Below, one piece after another: positions 8,342 through 16,482 of a stretch of DNA of 47,884 nucleotides. The stretch is from an uncultured beta proteobacterium (lineage in GTDB: Bacteria; Pseudomonadota; Gammaproteobacteria; Burkholderiales; Burkholderiaceae_C). Positions within the stretch are counted from its first letter, which is position 1. Each line of letters starts with the position of its first letter. Below the pieces are notes generated by a model. That model did no database searches. It saw only the letters and a program-made list of their open reading frames with translations, and was not told where the DNA came from. The stretch covers positions 1 to 47,884 of the forward strand of contig CAIQOO010000080.1 in assembly GCA_903873485.1 (NCBI GenBank). Reading direction: 5' to 3'. The translations under genes were made by a program, and so were the position numbers.

Positions 8342-8452
8342 AGGGCCAAGCCCCGAGTTTGTTGAGGGGTCGAAGCCCTTGACCACGTTCTAATGCACCC
8401 TTCGACCCTTGGGCAAGCTCAGGGCAGGCCAAGCTCAGAGCAAACGGTGCGC
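8342..8452. repeat. degenerate fragments of the TTCGACAAGCTCAGG palindrome
   Basis: Broken pieces of the same core are visible as GAGGGGTCGAAGCCCTTG and CACCCTTCGACCCTTGGGC, followed by AAGCTCAGGGC and a second AAGCTCAGAGC. No complete inverted pair remains. With copy D this fills the whole 248 bp gap between the DUF2147 gene and the FadB-like gene. Confidence 0.5.
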
Positions 8453-8455
8453 GGT

Positions 8456-8914
8456 TTACTGAACCCGAACCCAGGTCTGGGTGCGGCCAAAAAAGGCAAT
8501 CGAGCCGCGCACTTCAAGCTTCTTGCCATCTTCGATCGGGGTCATGCGCAAGCTGTAATCCTTGCCGTTTTCGGGGTCGAGAATCTTGCCGCCTTCCCAG
8601 ACATCCTTGCCATCCACCTTTTTGGCACCGCGGATGATTTCCAGCCCGAGCATCGGCTTGTCCTTGCGGTCGTCAGTGCATTCCTTGCACACCGCTTTCT
8701 GGTCGGCGGTCTTGCGCAGCAGTTTGTCGATATGGCCGTTCAAGACACCGCCGGTTTCATTGATGATGATCAGGCTTTTGAGTTCGCCGGTCTTCTCATC
8801 ACTGCTGTGCCATTGACCAACCGGTGTCATCTGGGCCATGGCAACACCGCTGATTGCAACTAAAACAATAGCTATCAGCGCACGTCCAGTAAGGGCTAGA
8901 GTCCAATTTGTCAT
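8456..8914 (-). CDS. DUF2147 family exported protein
   Basis: The 152-residue protein has a hydrophobic signal peptide (residues 1-27, probable cleavage after AMA) and a DUF2147 domain with the phrases GQWHSSDEKTGELKSLI, GHIDKLLRK and WEGGKILDPENGKDYS. The biochemical role of DUF2147 proteins is not known; the mature part should be periplasmic. It contains a CKEC pair in the middle. It lies inside the beta-oxidation operon between the acyl-CoA dehydrogenase gene (36 bp away) and the FadB-like gene. The first 18 codons coincide with a copy of the dispersed R repeat, so the signal peptide appears to be made of repeat DNA. Confidence 0.82.
   Translation of the reverse strand: MTNWTLALTGRALIAIVLVAISGVAMAQMTPVGQWHSSDEKTGELKSLIIINETGGVLNGHIDKLLRKTADQKAVCKECTDDRKDKPMLGLEIIRGAKKVDGKDVWEGGKILDPENGKDYSLRMTPIEDGKKLEVRGSIAFFGRTQTWVRVQ
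8862..8910 (+). repeat. dispersed R repeat, copy 3, inside the signal-peptide coding region
   Basis: On the plus strand it reads AACAATAGCTATCAGCGC, a spacer, then AAGGGCTAGAGTCCAATTT, a close match to the R consensus. On the minus strand it encodes residues 2-18 of the DUF2147 protein. GCGCTGATAGCTATT is identical to the non-coding copy at 27540-27600. Confidence 0.75.
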
Positions 8915-8950
8915 ATAAATCCTCCATTCATCATGAGGGGTTGAAACAGA

Positions 8951-10747
8951 TCAGGCCAACGCCGCTTCGGTGTCCATCAAGACCTTGCAGCCAGTGCGTG
9001 CGGTGCGCATCAGGGTGGCGGTTTCGGGGAACAGCTTGGCAAAATAAAAGCGCGCAGTTTGCAGCTTGGCGGTGTAAAACGGATCGGTGCTGCCAGCGGC
9101 AATTTGCCGCAGCGCCACCTGTGCCATGCGCGCCCAGAAATAACCAAACACCAGATGCCCGGCCACCCGCAGGTAGTCAACCGCCGCAGCGCCCACTTCG
9201 TCGGGGTTCTGAAAGCCCTTGAAACCAATTTCGGTGGTGAATTTGGTCATTTGCTCGCCCAGCATGGCCACCGGGGTGATGAACTCGGCCATCTTTTCAT
9301 TGACACCTTCTTCGGCCACCAGTGCCGCCACCATCTTGCCAAATTTCCTCAGGGTGGCGCCATTGTTGCCCAGCACCTTGCGGCCCAGCAGGTCCAGGCT
9401 CTGAATGGTGTTGGTGCCTTCATAAATCATGTTGATGCGGGCATCGCGCACCAACTGCTCCATGCCGGTTTCTTTGATAAAGCCGTGGCCGCCAAACACC
9501 TGCAGGCAGGCGGATGTTGCGGTCCAGCCGTTGTCGGTGAGAAAAGCCTTGACGATCGGGGTCAGCAGCGCCAGCATTTCACCGGCCTCCTTGCGCACCT
9601 GTTCATCAGGGTGGTGATGGTCTTTTTCAAGCAGCATGGAGCTGTAGCACATCAAGGCGCGGCCACCCTCGGCGTAGGCTTTGGCGGTGAGCAGCATTTT
9701 GCGCACATCCGGGTGGACGATGATCGGGTCGGCTGGCTGGCCTTTGGCTTTGGCACCGCTCAGGCTGCGCATCTGGTGGCGCTCTTTGGCATACACCAGG
9801 GCATTCTGGAACGCCACTTCGGTCAAGCCCAGCGACTGGTTGCCGACCCCGAGGCGGGCGGCGTTCATCATCACAAACATGCCTTGCATGCCTTTGTGGG
9901 GCTGGCCGACCAGGGTGCCAATCGCCCCTTCCATTTCCATTTGCGCGGTGGCACTGGCCTTGATGCCCATCTTGTGCTCAAGCCGGCTGGCAAAAATGCT
10001 GTTGCGCGCGCCCAGTGAACCATCGGCATTGACCAGGAATTTGGGCACGATGAACAGGCTGACCCCCTTGATGCCGGGTGGCGCATCGGGCAGCCGCGCC
10101 AGCACCAGGTGGATGATGTTGGGGGCCATGTCATGTTCGCCGGCGCTGATGAAAATTTTGGTGCCGGTAATCTGGTAGCTGCCATCGGCCAGTGGTTCGG
10201 CCTTGCTGCGCATCAGCCCGAGGTCGGTGCCGCAATGCGGCTCGGTCAGACACATGCAGCCGGTCCATTCGCCGCTGGTCATCTTGTGCAAATAGGTTTG
10301 CTGCTGTTCCTCGGTGCCGTGGGCGCGCAAGGCGGCATAGGCACCGTGCGTCAGGCCGGGGTACATGGTCCAGGCCTGGTTGGCCGAGTTCATCATCTCG
10401 TAAAAGCACTGGTTCACCACCAGCGGCAAGCCCTGCCCGCCAAACGCCGGGTTGCAGGCCAGCGCCGCCCAGCCGCCTTCAACAAACTGGGTATAAGCCT
10501 CCTTGAAGCCTTTCGGCGTGGTGACGGCGTGGGTGGCTTGATCGAGCTTGCAGCTCTCGGTATCACCGCTGATATTGAGTGGCAACAGCACATCGGTGGC
10601 AAATTTGCCGCCTTCTTCGAGCACCGCATTGATGGTGTCGGGATCAATGTCGGCATGCGCCGGAATGGCTTGCAGATCGGCGCAAACGTTGAGCAGTTCG
10701 TGCATGACAAACTGCATGTCGCGCAGCGGGGGGGTATAGATGGCCAT
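8951..10747 (-). CDS. acyl-CoA dehydrogenase, large ~600-residue class with extra N- and C-terminal domains
   Basis: The 598-residue protein opens with MAIYTPPLRDMQFVMHELL, the N-terminal extension found in the long acyl-CoA dehydrogenases. The FAD fold follows, with MCLTEPHCGTDLG and QITGTKIFISAGEHD. The catalytic Glu is in MIYEGTNTIQSLDLLGRKVL, and an extra C-terminal domain completes the protein. It catalyses the first, FAD-dependent step of beta-oxidation and passes electrons to electron-transfer flavoprotein. It starts 30 bp after the TetR gene stop, so the two are very likely cotranscribed. GGAGAA lies just before the ATG. Chain-length preference cannot be read from the sequence. Confidence 0.92.
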   Translation of the reverse strand: MAIYTPPLRDMQFVMHELLNVCADLQAIPAHADIDPDTINAVLEEGGKFATDVLLPLNISGDTESCKLDQATHAVTTPKGFKEAYTQFVEGGWAALACNPAFGGQGLPLVVNQCFYEMMNSANQAWTMYPGLTHGAYAALRAHGTEEQQQTYLHKMTSGEWTGCMCLTEPHCGTDLGLMRSKAEPLADGSYQITGTKIFISAGEHDMAPNIIHLVLARLPDAPPGIKGVSLFIVPKFLVNADGSLGARNSIFASRLEHKMGIKASATAQMEMEGAIGTLVGQPHKGMQGMFVMMNAARLGVGNQSLGLTEVAFQNALVYAKERHQMRSLSGAKAKGQPADPIIVHPDVRKMLLTAKAYAEGGRALMCYSSMLLEKDHHHPDEQVRKEAGEMLALLTPIVKAFLTDNGWTATSACLQVFGGHGFIKETGMEQLVRDARINMIYEGTNTIQSLDLLGRKVLGNNGATLRKFGKMVAALVAEEGVNEKMAEFITPVAMLGEQMTKFTTEIGFKGFQNPDEVGAAAVDYLRVAGHLVFGYFWARMAQVALRQIAAGSTDPFYTAKLQTARFYFAKLFPETATLMRTARTGCKVLMDTEAALA

Positions 10748-10777
10748 GAAATGTTCTCCTTGAAGAGGGGGTGGAAT

Positions 10778-11467
10778 TCAGCGCTGGTCAGCCAGTGGCC
10801 GCGCCACCGACTTGCCATAACGCAACAAAATGTTCTCGAACCCGGTGTTGGCATGCTCGATGGCCCCCGGGTTCTTCAGAAAGCGGGCTTCGTAATGCAG
10901 CGCCAGAATCAGGCCGTGAATCTCGAACGCCATTTGTTTCTCGTGGGCATCGCCCACCAGATGGCCCAGGTCTTTGGCCTGCACCACGGCGCGGTACAGC
11001 GCCGCCAGCCAGGTCTGCACCGACGAGGCCAGCGCATCGCGCACCGGGCCGGGCCGGTCGTCAAACTCAACCGCACCGCTGATAAAGATGCAGCCCGACT
11101 GAATCTCCACGGCCACCCGTTTCATCCAGTTGGCAAACAGGGCGCGCACCCGTGGCAGGCCATGCGGCTGGTTCATGGCGGGGAAAAAAACCTCGTCGGC
11201 AAAGCGCTTGTCATACTCGCGAATCACCGAAATCTGCAATTCTTCACGCGAGCCAAAATGGGCGAACACCCCTGATTTGCTCATGTGGGTGACTTCGGCC
11301 AGCGCACCAATGCTCAGGCCCTCCAGGCCAATTTGCTCGGCAAGACCCAGCGCGGCATCGATGATGGCCTGCTTGGTTTGCTGACCTTTTTGCAAGGCGC
11401 GCTCACCGCGCGACACCAGCAAGGTGTCATCACGGTCAGCTCTGGATTTTGAAATAGAGGAGGTCAT
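10778..11467 (-). CDS. TetR-family regulator, probable regulator of the beta-oxidation operon
   Basis: The 229-residue protein has an N-terminal helix-turn-helix (IIDAALGLAEQIGLEGLSIGALAEVTHMSKSGVFAHFGSREEL in context) and a C-terminal TetR_C-type ligand-binding domain. It is the first gene of the leftward operon and lies 30 bp before the acyl-CoA dehydrogenase gene. A role as an acyl-CoA- or fatty-acid-sensing repressor, like FadR/PsrA-type regulators, is therefore a reasonable inference. The open frame extends to a TTG at 11503, adding 12 hydrophobic residues that homologues would not be expected to have, so the ATG at 11467 is used. No clear Shine-Dalgarno sequence precedes either start. 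Confidence 0.85.
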   Translation of the reverse strand: MTSSISKSRADRDDTLLVSRGERALQKGQQTKQAIIDAALGLAEQIGLEGLSIGALAEVTHMSKSGVFAHFGSREELQISVIREYDKRFADEVFFPAMNQPHGLPRVRALFANWMKRVAVEIQSGCIFISGAVEFDDRPGPVRDALASSVQTWLAALYRAVVQAKDLGHLVGDAHEKQMAFEIHGLILALHYEARFLKNPGAIEHANTGFENILLRYGKSVARPLADQR

Positions 11468-11565
11468 GGGCAATAAAAGAACGATCGTGCTATTTTGCAG
11501 CAATTCCGATACGTCCGCTTGCCCTGCCGACGGTTCTAGGGGGAGCTTTCTAGCACACTCTGGGG

Positions 11566-11579
11566 TTTACCCTAGTAAA
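11566..11579. promoter_or_regulatory. candidate operator TTTAC-N4-GTAAA upstream of the TetR gene
   Basis: TTTACCCTAGTAAA has perfect five-base arms and lies about 100 bp upstream of the tetR start. TetR proteins usually bind short inverted repeats in their own promoter. The assignment rests on position and symmetry only. The rest of 11468-11660 shows no gene. Confidence 0.35.
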
Positions 11580-11660
11580 ACAAAGGGTTATCAAGCTGGC
11601 AGCAGCGCCCGGCTAGAGCCTGGCCGCCACAGTCTGCAAAGGCGTGCCGATATTTATACC

Positions 11661-11717
11661 AAATCGGCCTCTAGCCCTTATGCAGAAAGCGCAAGTAGCT
11701 ATGTATAATATAGCAAA
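11661..11717 (-). repeat. dispersed R repeat, copy 4
   Basis: AAATCGGCCTCTAGCCCTT, a spacer, then AGCGCAAGTAGCTATGTATAATATAGC. It lies immediately after the argB stop codon and reads toward it on the minus strand. Non-coding. Confidence 0.7.
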
Positions 11718-12608
11718 TCAGGCCTGGCGAATCATTGTGCCAAAAGCCTGATCGGTCAAAATTTCCAGCAGCAGCACATGCGGCACCCGGCCATCGATGA
11801 TGTGGACGGCGTTGACGCCGCTCTTGGCGGCATCGAGCGCCCCGGCGATTTTCGGCAGCATGCCGCCGCTCAGGGTGCCATCGGCAAACAGCGCATCAAT
11901 CTGGCTGGCGGTCAGATCAGTGAGCAGTTCACCGGCTTTGTTGAGTACGCCGCTGATGTTGGTCAGCATCATCAGCTTTTCGGCATTCAGCACACTGGCC
12001 AGCCGGGCCGCCACCACATCTGCATTGATGTTGTAGCTTTCGTTGTTGTCGCCAAAACCGATCGGGCTGATGACCGGGATGAAGGCATCGTCCTGCAGCG
12101 CCTTGACCACGCCGGGGTCAATGCTGACGATGTCGCCAACCTGACCGACATCATGCTCCTTGGTCGGGTCGGCAGTGTCAAACATCTTGAGCTTTTGGGC
12201 ACGAATCATGCAGCCGTCGCGTCCGGTCAGGCCGACCGCCTTGCCGCCGGCCTGGTTGATCAGGCCGACAATGTCTTGCTGCACCTCGCCGCCGAGCACC
12301 CATTCCACCACCTCCATGGTCTCGGCGTCGGTGACCCGCATGCCCTGGATGAATTCGCCTTTTTTGCCCAGGCGCTTTAAGGCGGTTTCAATCTGCGGCC
12401 CGCCGCCATGCACCACCACCGGGTTGATGCCGACCAGCTTGAGCAGCACCACGTCTTCGGCAAAATCGGCCTGCAGCGCCGGGTCGGTCATGGCATTGCC
12501 ACCATATTTGATGACCATGGTCTTGCCGTGGTACTTGCGGATATAGGGCAGCGCCTGGGCCAGAATCTCGGCTTTGTCGCGCGGTGGAATATGGGAAACA
12601 TCGGTCAT
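11718..12608 (-). CDS. argB: acetylglutamate kinase
   Basis: The 296-residue protein matches ArgB in length and motifs: the nucleotide-binding Gly-rich loop in VIKYGGNAM, the substrate-binding [10 protein letters not shown], and the late motif [16 protein letters not shown]. It phosphorylates N-acetylglutamate in the second step of arginine synthesis in the cytosol. The open frame runs 49 codons further upstream, but that extension is low-complexity and overlaps the end region of the next gene; the ATG at 12608 ([16 protein letters not shown]) is the conserved start. The gene sits alone between the beta-oxidation and polysaccharide operons. Confidence 0.95.
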   Translation of the reverse strand: MTDVSHIPPRDKAEILAQALPYIRKYHGKTMVIKYGGNAMTDPALQADFAEDVVLLKLVGINPVVVHGGGPQIETALKRLGKKGEFIQGMRVTDAETMEVVEWVLGGEVQQDIVGLINQAGGKAVGLTGRDGCMIRAQKLKMFDTADPTKEHDVGQVGDIVSIDPGVVKALQDDAFIPVISPIGFGDNNESYNINADVVAARLASVLNAEKLMMLTNISGVLNKAGELLTDLTASQIDALFADGTLSGGMLPKIAGALDAAKSGVNAVHIIDGRVPHVLLLEILTDQAFGTMIRQA

Positions 12609-12687
12609 GGGAAGGGTCCGGCTGGTTGTTTTGAATAAGCATCTGCTCGCCGCAAATTGTGCCGCATGTTGCAGCGCGCCGACCGGT

Positions 12688-14628
12688 TCAGGCATCTGAC
12701 GAGGCGCCATAACCCTGCACGCAGGCCTGCAATACCGACTTGATGGCCAGCACATCGCCCGCCACGGCTGCGCTGCGCAAGGCGCTCAGGTGCCGTGTCA
12801 GCTCGGGCTGGGGCAGGTAGTCTTCATGCGCCTTCATGATGCGCGGGTGCGCAGTAGGCTCCGGGTTGTTGCCAATCAGCAGCTCCTCGTACAGCTTTTC
12901 GCCAGGTCTCAGGCCGGTGACGGCAATCTCGATGTCGCCTTGCGGATGGCCGGCATCTTTCACCGTCAGGCCGGACAGTTGCACCATGCGCCGCGCCAGA
13001 TCGATGATTTTCACCGGTTCGCCCATGTTCAGCACAAATACATCGCCACCCTGCCCCATGGCTCCGGCTTGCAGCACCAGTTGGGCCGCCTCGGGGATCG
13101 TCATGAAGTAGCGCGTTACCTGCGCATGGGTCACGGTAACTGGCCCGCCGTTGGCAATCTGGCGGCGAAACAAGGGCACCACACTGCCACTTGACCCCAG
13201 CACATTGCCAAAACGCACCATGCAAAAACAAGTGTTCACCAGTGCCGGGACGGGCGGCTCGGCGGGCGGCGCCGGGCTTGCCGCCAGTGCCTGCAACACC
13301 AGTTCAGCCATGCGCTTGCTGGCACCCATGATGTTGGTGGGGCGCACCGCCTTGTCGGTCGAAATCAGCACAAAGCGGGCAACACCACTGTGCTGCGCCG
13401 CCCGGGCCGTGTGCAGGGTGCCAAAAACATTGTTGAAAATGCCTTCGCCCGGGTTGTCCTCGACCATTGGCACATGCTTGTAAGCGGCCGCATGATAGAC
13501 CGTGCGGGGCCGATAGTGTTCAAAAATGGCCGCCAGACGCGCCGGATTGGCGACACTGCCCAACAGCGGCAGCAGTTCGACCTGCAAGCCTTTGGCGGAG
13601 CAGATCGCCTGCAACTCTTGGTGAATGCTGTACAGACCAAACTCGTTGTGGTCAAGCAACAGCAACTGGCGCGGGCGCTGCAGCACAATCTGGCGTGCCA
13701 ACTCGCCGCCAATGCTGCCCCCGGCACCGGTTACCAGCACCACCTGCCCGGTCAGATCCTGGCTCAGCAGCGAGGCATCGGGCAGCACCGGATCGCGCCC
13801 GAGCAGGTCTTCTGCGTCAAGCTCATGAAAGTCTTGCACCGTGACACGGCCACTGGCCAAATCCGACAAGCCCGGCAAGGTGCGAATATGGACCGGCAGG
13901 TGACACAAACTCTGCAAAATGCGGTTGCGCCGCTCGCGCGCGATGCTCGGCAGCGCCAGCAAAATGTCGGTGACGCCCTGGCGGGCAATTACCTGCGCCA
14001 CCTCGGCGGGTGAAAAGACCGGCACACCGTTGATGCTGCGTCCGACTTTGGCTGGGTCATCATCAACAAAACCCAGCAACGCATACTGGTGCGACAAGCG
14101 CAAGGCAGAGGCAGTTTGCACGCCGGTCGTGCCAGCGCCGTAAATCAGCAATCGCCCATCTTGCCGGGCGCGGTCGCGGCCCAGACCGGCCAGCCAGAAG
14201 CGGGCAGCGGCCCGGCTCGCCCCAACCAGAAACAAGAAGATCAGCGGCTGCAAAACACCCAGGCTGCGCGGCACGCCGGTCCAGTGCATCCACAGCAAAA
14301 TGGCCGACAGCAAGCTGCCATAGGTCAGCACGGCCAGACCCGTAGCGGCAAGTGCAGCTTGTCCGGTATAACGAAAAATGGCCCGGTACAGGCCAAAATA
14401 AATGAAAACGGGGATCGACAACGTCGGCGCCAGCAGATAAACCCACCACTGGGCGTCGCTGGGCCAGTGCAGCGCGTCAAGCCTGAGTGTGTAAGAAAGC
14501 CAGGTGGCCAACAGGGCCAGAACAATGTCAAGCGAGACAACCACCAGCCGCTTGAGCCAGCGCGGCCACTCCAGCACCCGGCTTTGCAATTTCAATACCC
14601 TTGAAACCGCCTTATGCCTCGACCGCAA
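12688..14628 (-). CDS. CapD/WbpM/PglF-like nucleotide-sugar 4,6-dehydratase, membrane-bound
   Basis: The protein of up to 646 residues has about four N-terminal membrane helices (roughly residues 28-140), a first Rossmann-like domain with YGAGTTGVQ, and a catalytic SDR domain with [12 protein letters not shown]. The active-site segment is [17 protein letters not shown], where Met replaces the usual Tyr, as in WbpM/FlaA1-type UDP-GlcNAc 4,6-dehydratases. It would make the 4-keto-6-deoxy sugar for surface polysaccharide. The start is uncertain. The TTG at 14628 overlaps the H-NS gene by 17 bp; TTG at 14589, with AAGG nine bases upstream, or GTG at 14577 are attractive alternatives that remove the overlap. 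It is the last gene of the cluster. Confidence 0.88.
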   Translation of the reverse strand: MRSRHKAVSRVLKLQSRVLEWPRWLKRLVVVSLDIVLALLATWLSYTLRLDALHWPSDAQWWVYLLAPTLSIPVFIYFGLYRAIFRYTGQAALAATGLAVLTYGSLLSAILLWMHWTGVPRSLGVLQPLIFLFLVGASRAAARFWLAGLGRDRARQDGRLLIYGAGTTGVQTASALRLSHQYALLGFVDDDPAKVGRSINGVPVFSPAEVAQVIARQGVTDILLALPSIARERRNRILQSLCHLPVHIRTLPGLSDLASGRVTVQDFHELDAEDLLGRDPVLPDASLLSQDLTGQVVLVTGAGGSIGGELARQIVLQRPRQLLLLDHNEFGLYSIHQELQAICSAKGLQVELLPLLGSVANPARLAAIFEHYRPRTVYHAAAYKHVPMVEDNPGEGIFNNVFGTLHTARAAQHSGVARFVLISTDKAVRPTNIMGASKRMAELVLQALAASPAPPAEPPVPALVNTCFCMVRFGNVLGSSGSVVPLFRRQIANGGPVTVTHAQVTRYFMTIPEAAQLVLQAGAMGQGGDVFVLNMGEPVKIIDLARRMVQLSGLTVKDAGHPQGDIEIAVTGLRPGEKLYEELLIGNNPEPTAHPRIMKAHEDYLPQPELTRHLSALRSAAVAGDVLAIKSVLQACVQGYGASSDA

Positions 14629-14914
14629 AAGACTCTTTGGTCTGGCCTTCTGCGACCAGCGCAGCCAGCCAGCGCGGCATCAGGCCGCGGCCACTCCAGG
14701 TTTCGCCGTTAGGCCCGCGAAATTTGACCGGTGCCGGATTGACCGACTTGCGCGGGCGACCGCGAACATTCTCCAGGTCAGCCACCGTGATGTCATAGGC
14801 ATCCATCTTGGCCAGTATCTCTTGCACCGTCTTGGTGAACTCTTGCGCCTTGATCTCGTCGGCCTGTTTTTGCAAAATGGCAATCTGGCCCTGAATTTCA
14901 GTCAAACTAGTCAT
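14612..14914 (-). CDS. H-NS family nucleoid protein
   Basis: The 100-residue protein has an N-terminal oligomerising coiled coil (TEIQGQIAILQKQADEIKAQ) and the C-terminal DNA-binding motif GRPRK followed by FRGPNGETWSGRGLMPRWL. This is the short betaproteobacterial H-NS type, which binds A+T-rich DNA and often silences acquired genes. The ATG at 14914 is chosen; the frame extends 17 codons upstream but without homologous character. It lies inside the polysaccharide series, between the initiating transferase and the CapD-like gene, in the same orientation. The 63 bp upstream (14915-14977) are A+T-rich and could hold its own promoter. Confidence 0.9.
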   Translation of the reverse strand: MTSLTEIQGQIAILQKQADEIKAQEFTKTVQEILAKMDAYDITVADLENVRGRPRKSVNPAPVKFRGPNGETWSGRGLMPRWLAALVAEGQTKESFAVEA

Positions 14915-14977
14915 GTCCCACACCTGTAAGTAAATAAAAAATTTCAAAATCCCTGATGACGCCAACGCCGTATTTTT

Positions 14978-15538
14978 TTAATGACTCACATTATCCCATT
15001 TTAAAACCTTGATAGCGGTCAAAACGATGATTTTTACATCAAAAATAAATGATTGTCGGTGCAAATACTCGATATCGAGAGCCACTTTTTCCGGAATAGG
15101 CAATTCATCCCGCCCGTTAATTTGTGCCCACCCGGTCAAACCGGGTGTCAGCGCGTGAACTCCGCCGCGTGTTCGCAACGCAATCAGATCATGTTGATTG
15201 AACAGCGCTGGCCGGGGGCCGACAAAACTCATGTCACCCTTGATAATGCTCCACAATTGCGGTAACTCGTCAAGACTGCTTTTGCGCAGAAAACTGCCGA
15301 TCGAGGTCAGATAAGCATCCGGATTATTCAGCAGATGCGTGGCAACCGCCGGTGTACCTATTTTCATGCTGCGAAACTTCGGCATGAGAAATAACTGATT
15401 ATTTCGCCCGACCCGCTCTGACCAATACAACACCGGGCCACGGGAGGTGAAGCGCACCAGGCCAGCGACAACCAGGATGGGAATCAGCAGCAGCAACATG
15501 ATGACCAATGCCACTGATATATCAAAAAATCTTTTCAT
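14978..15538 (-). CDS. initiating sugar-phosphate transferase (PglC/WcaJ-type)
   Basis: The 186-residue protein has one N-terminal membrane segment (FDISVALVIMLLLLIPIL) and the conserved bacterial sugar transferase domain with PKFRSMK, LRKSSLDELPQLW, GDMSFVGPRPAL and PGLTGWAQINGRDE. It lacks the extra membrane domain of long WbaP enzymes and so is of the short PglC class. It transfers a sugar phosphate from a nucleotide sugar to undecaprenyl phosphate, starting repeat-unit assembly. Its ATG shares one base with the TGA of the epimerase gene (TGATG), indicating translational coupling. The frame extends 100 codons upstream over the epimerase gene, but that part is a shadow. Confidence 0.93.
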   Translation of the reverse strand: MKRFFDISVALVIMLLLLIPILVVAGLVRFTSRGPVLYWSERVGRNNQLFLMPKFRSMKIGTPAVATHLLNNPDAYLTSIGSFLRKSSLDELPQLWSIIKGDMSFVGPRPALFNQHDLIALRTRGGVHALTPGLTGWAQINGRDELPIPEKVALDIEYLHRQSFIFDVKIIVLTAIKVLKWDNVSH

Positions 15539-16482
15539 CAGATTGGTCCACCCTGAGCCGCCCGGCGCAAACCCTCTGCCACCGTCACCACCGGTGACCA
15601 GCCCAGGCGCTGGCGTGCCTTGGAAATATCCAACTGCAAATTGCCGCAAAGACGCTGCACCGCCAGCGCCTGGCCGGTCAAGCCACCTGCTGCCTGCAAT
15701 ATCCAGCGCGGTACCGGCAGCAGCCGCGCCGGTACATTGGCCGCCTGGGCAATACCTTGCACCCATTGCGGCGTGGACAAATCCTGCCCGTCGCTGATCA
15801 AGAAAGTCTGATTGGCCGCCGCCGGATGTATGCCGCACTGCACCATGAAATCCACCAGATTGTCAATGCCGACCAGACTGCGCAGGTTGTTGACCGCCCC
15901 AAACGGCAACGGCCAGCCGCGCTGCACTGCGCGCATCAGTGCAGCGAAGTTGGCCCTGACCCCCGGGCCATAGACCAGCGGTGGCCGGATGATGACGATT
16001 TCAAGCCCGCTGTCGTGGGCGATTTGCCACAAACCCTGCTCGGCCTCAAACTTGCTGACTCCATAGGAGTCCTGCGGATTGGGGGTGTCAGCCTCTGAAA
16101 AAGCCTGCCCAGGCAGTGTAAGTTCCCCATTGACCTTGATTGAACTGACAAATACCAGGCGCCGGACACCCGCTGCTGCCGCCTGACGCGCCAAATTCAG
16201 GCTGGCCTGAACATTCACTTGCCGGTACTGTGTCAGCGGGTCTGCCGCGCTGTCGTGCATGACGTGCACCCGGGCCGCCAAATGCACCACCACACTGACA
16301 CCGGCAAGTGCCGTCAGCCAGCGGGTGTGCGCATCCAGCGCGCCCATGTTGACGCACTCCAGCCCGGGCACACCAGCGCTGTCGGACCGCACCGCCGCGC
16401 GCACGGCAATGCCCCGACTCAGGAGTTGCGGGCACAAAGACCGACCGACAAAGCCATTGGCTCCGGTAACAAGGACTTTCAT
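15538..16482 (-). CDS. NAD-dependent sugar epimerase/reductase (extended SDR)
   Basis: The 314-residue protein begins MKVLVTGANGFVGRSL, the NAD-binding motif. It has the SDR active-site Tyr and Lys in SYGVSKFEAE, and IIRPPLVYGPGVRANF further on. Its placement next to a PglC-type transferase and a WbpM-like dehydratase suggests a 4-reductase or epimerase acting on UDP-4-keto-6-deoxy sugars, as WbpV does in QuiNAc synthesis; this is inferred from context. The start at 16482 overlaps the previous gene by four bases (ATGA). The ATG at 16488 is a two-codon longer alternative. Confidence 0.88.
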   Translation of the reverse strand: MKVLVTGANGFVGRSLCPQLLSRGIAVRAAVRSDSAGVPGLECVNMGALDAHTRWLTALAGVSVVVHLAARVHVMHDSAADPLTQYRQVNVQASLNLARQAAAAGVRRLVFVSSIKVNGELTLPGQAFSEADTPNPQDSYGVSKFEAEQGLWQIAHDSGLEIVIIRPPLVYGPGVRANFAALMRAVQRGWPLPFGAVNNLRSLVGIDNLVDFMVQCGIHPAAANQTFLISDGQDLSTPQWVQGIAQAANVPARLLPVPRWILQAAGGLTGQALAVQRLCGNLQLDISKARQRLGWSPVVTVAEGLRRAAQGGPI

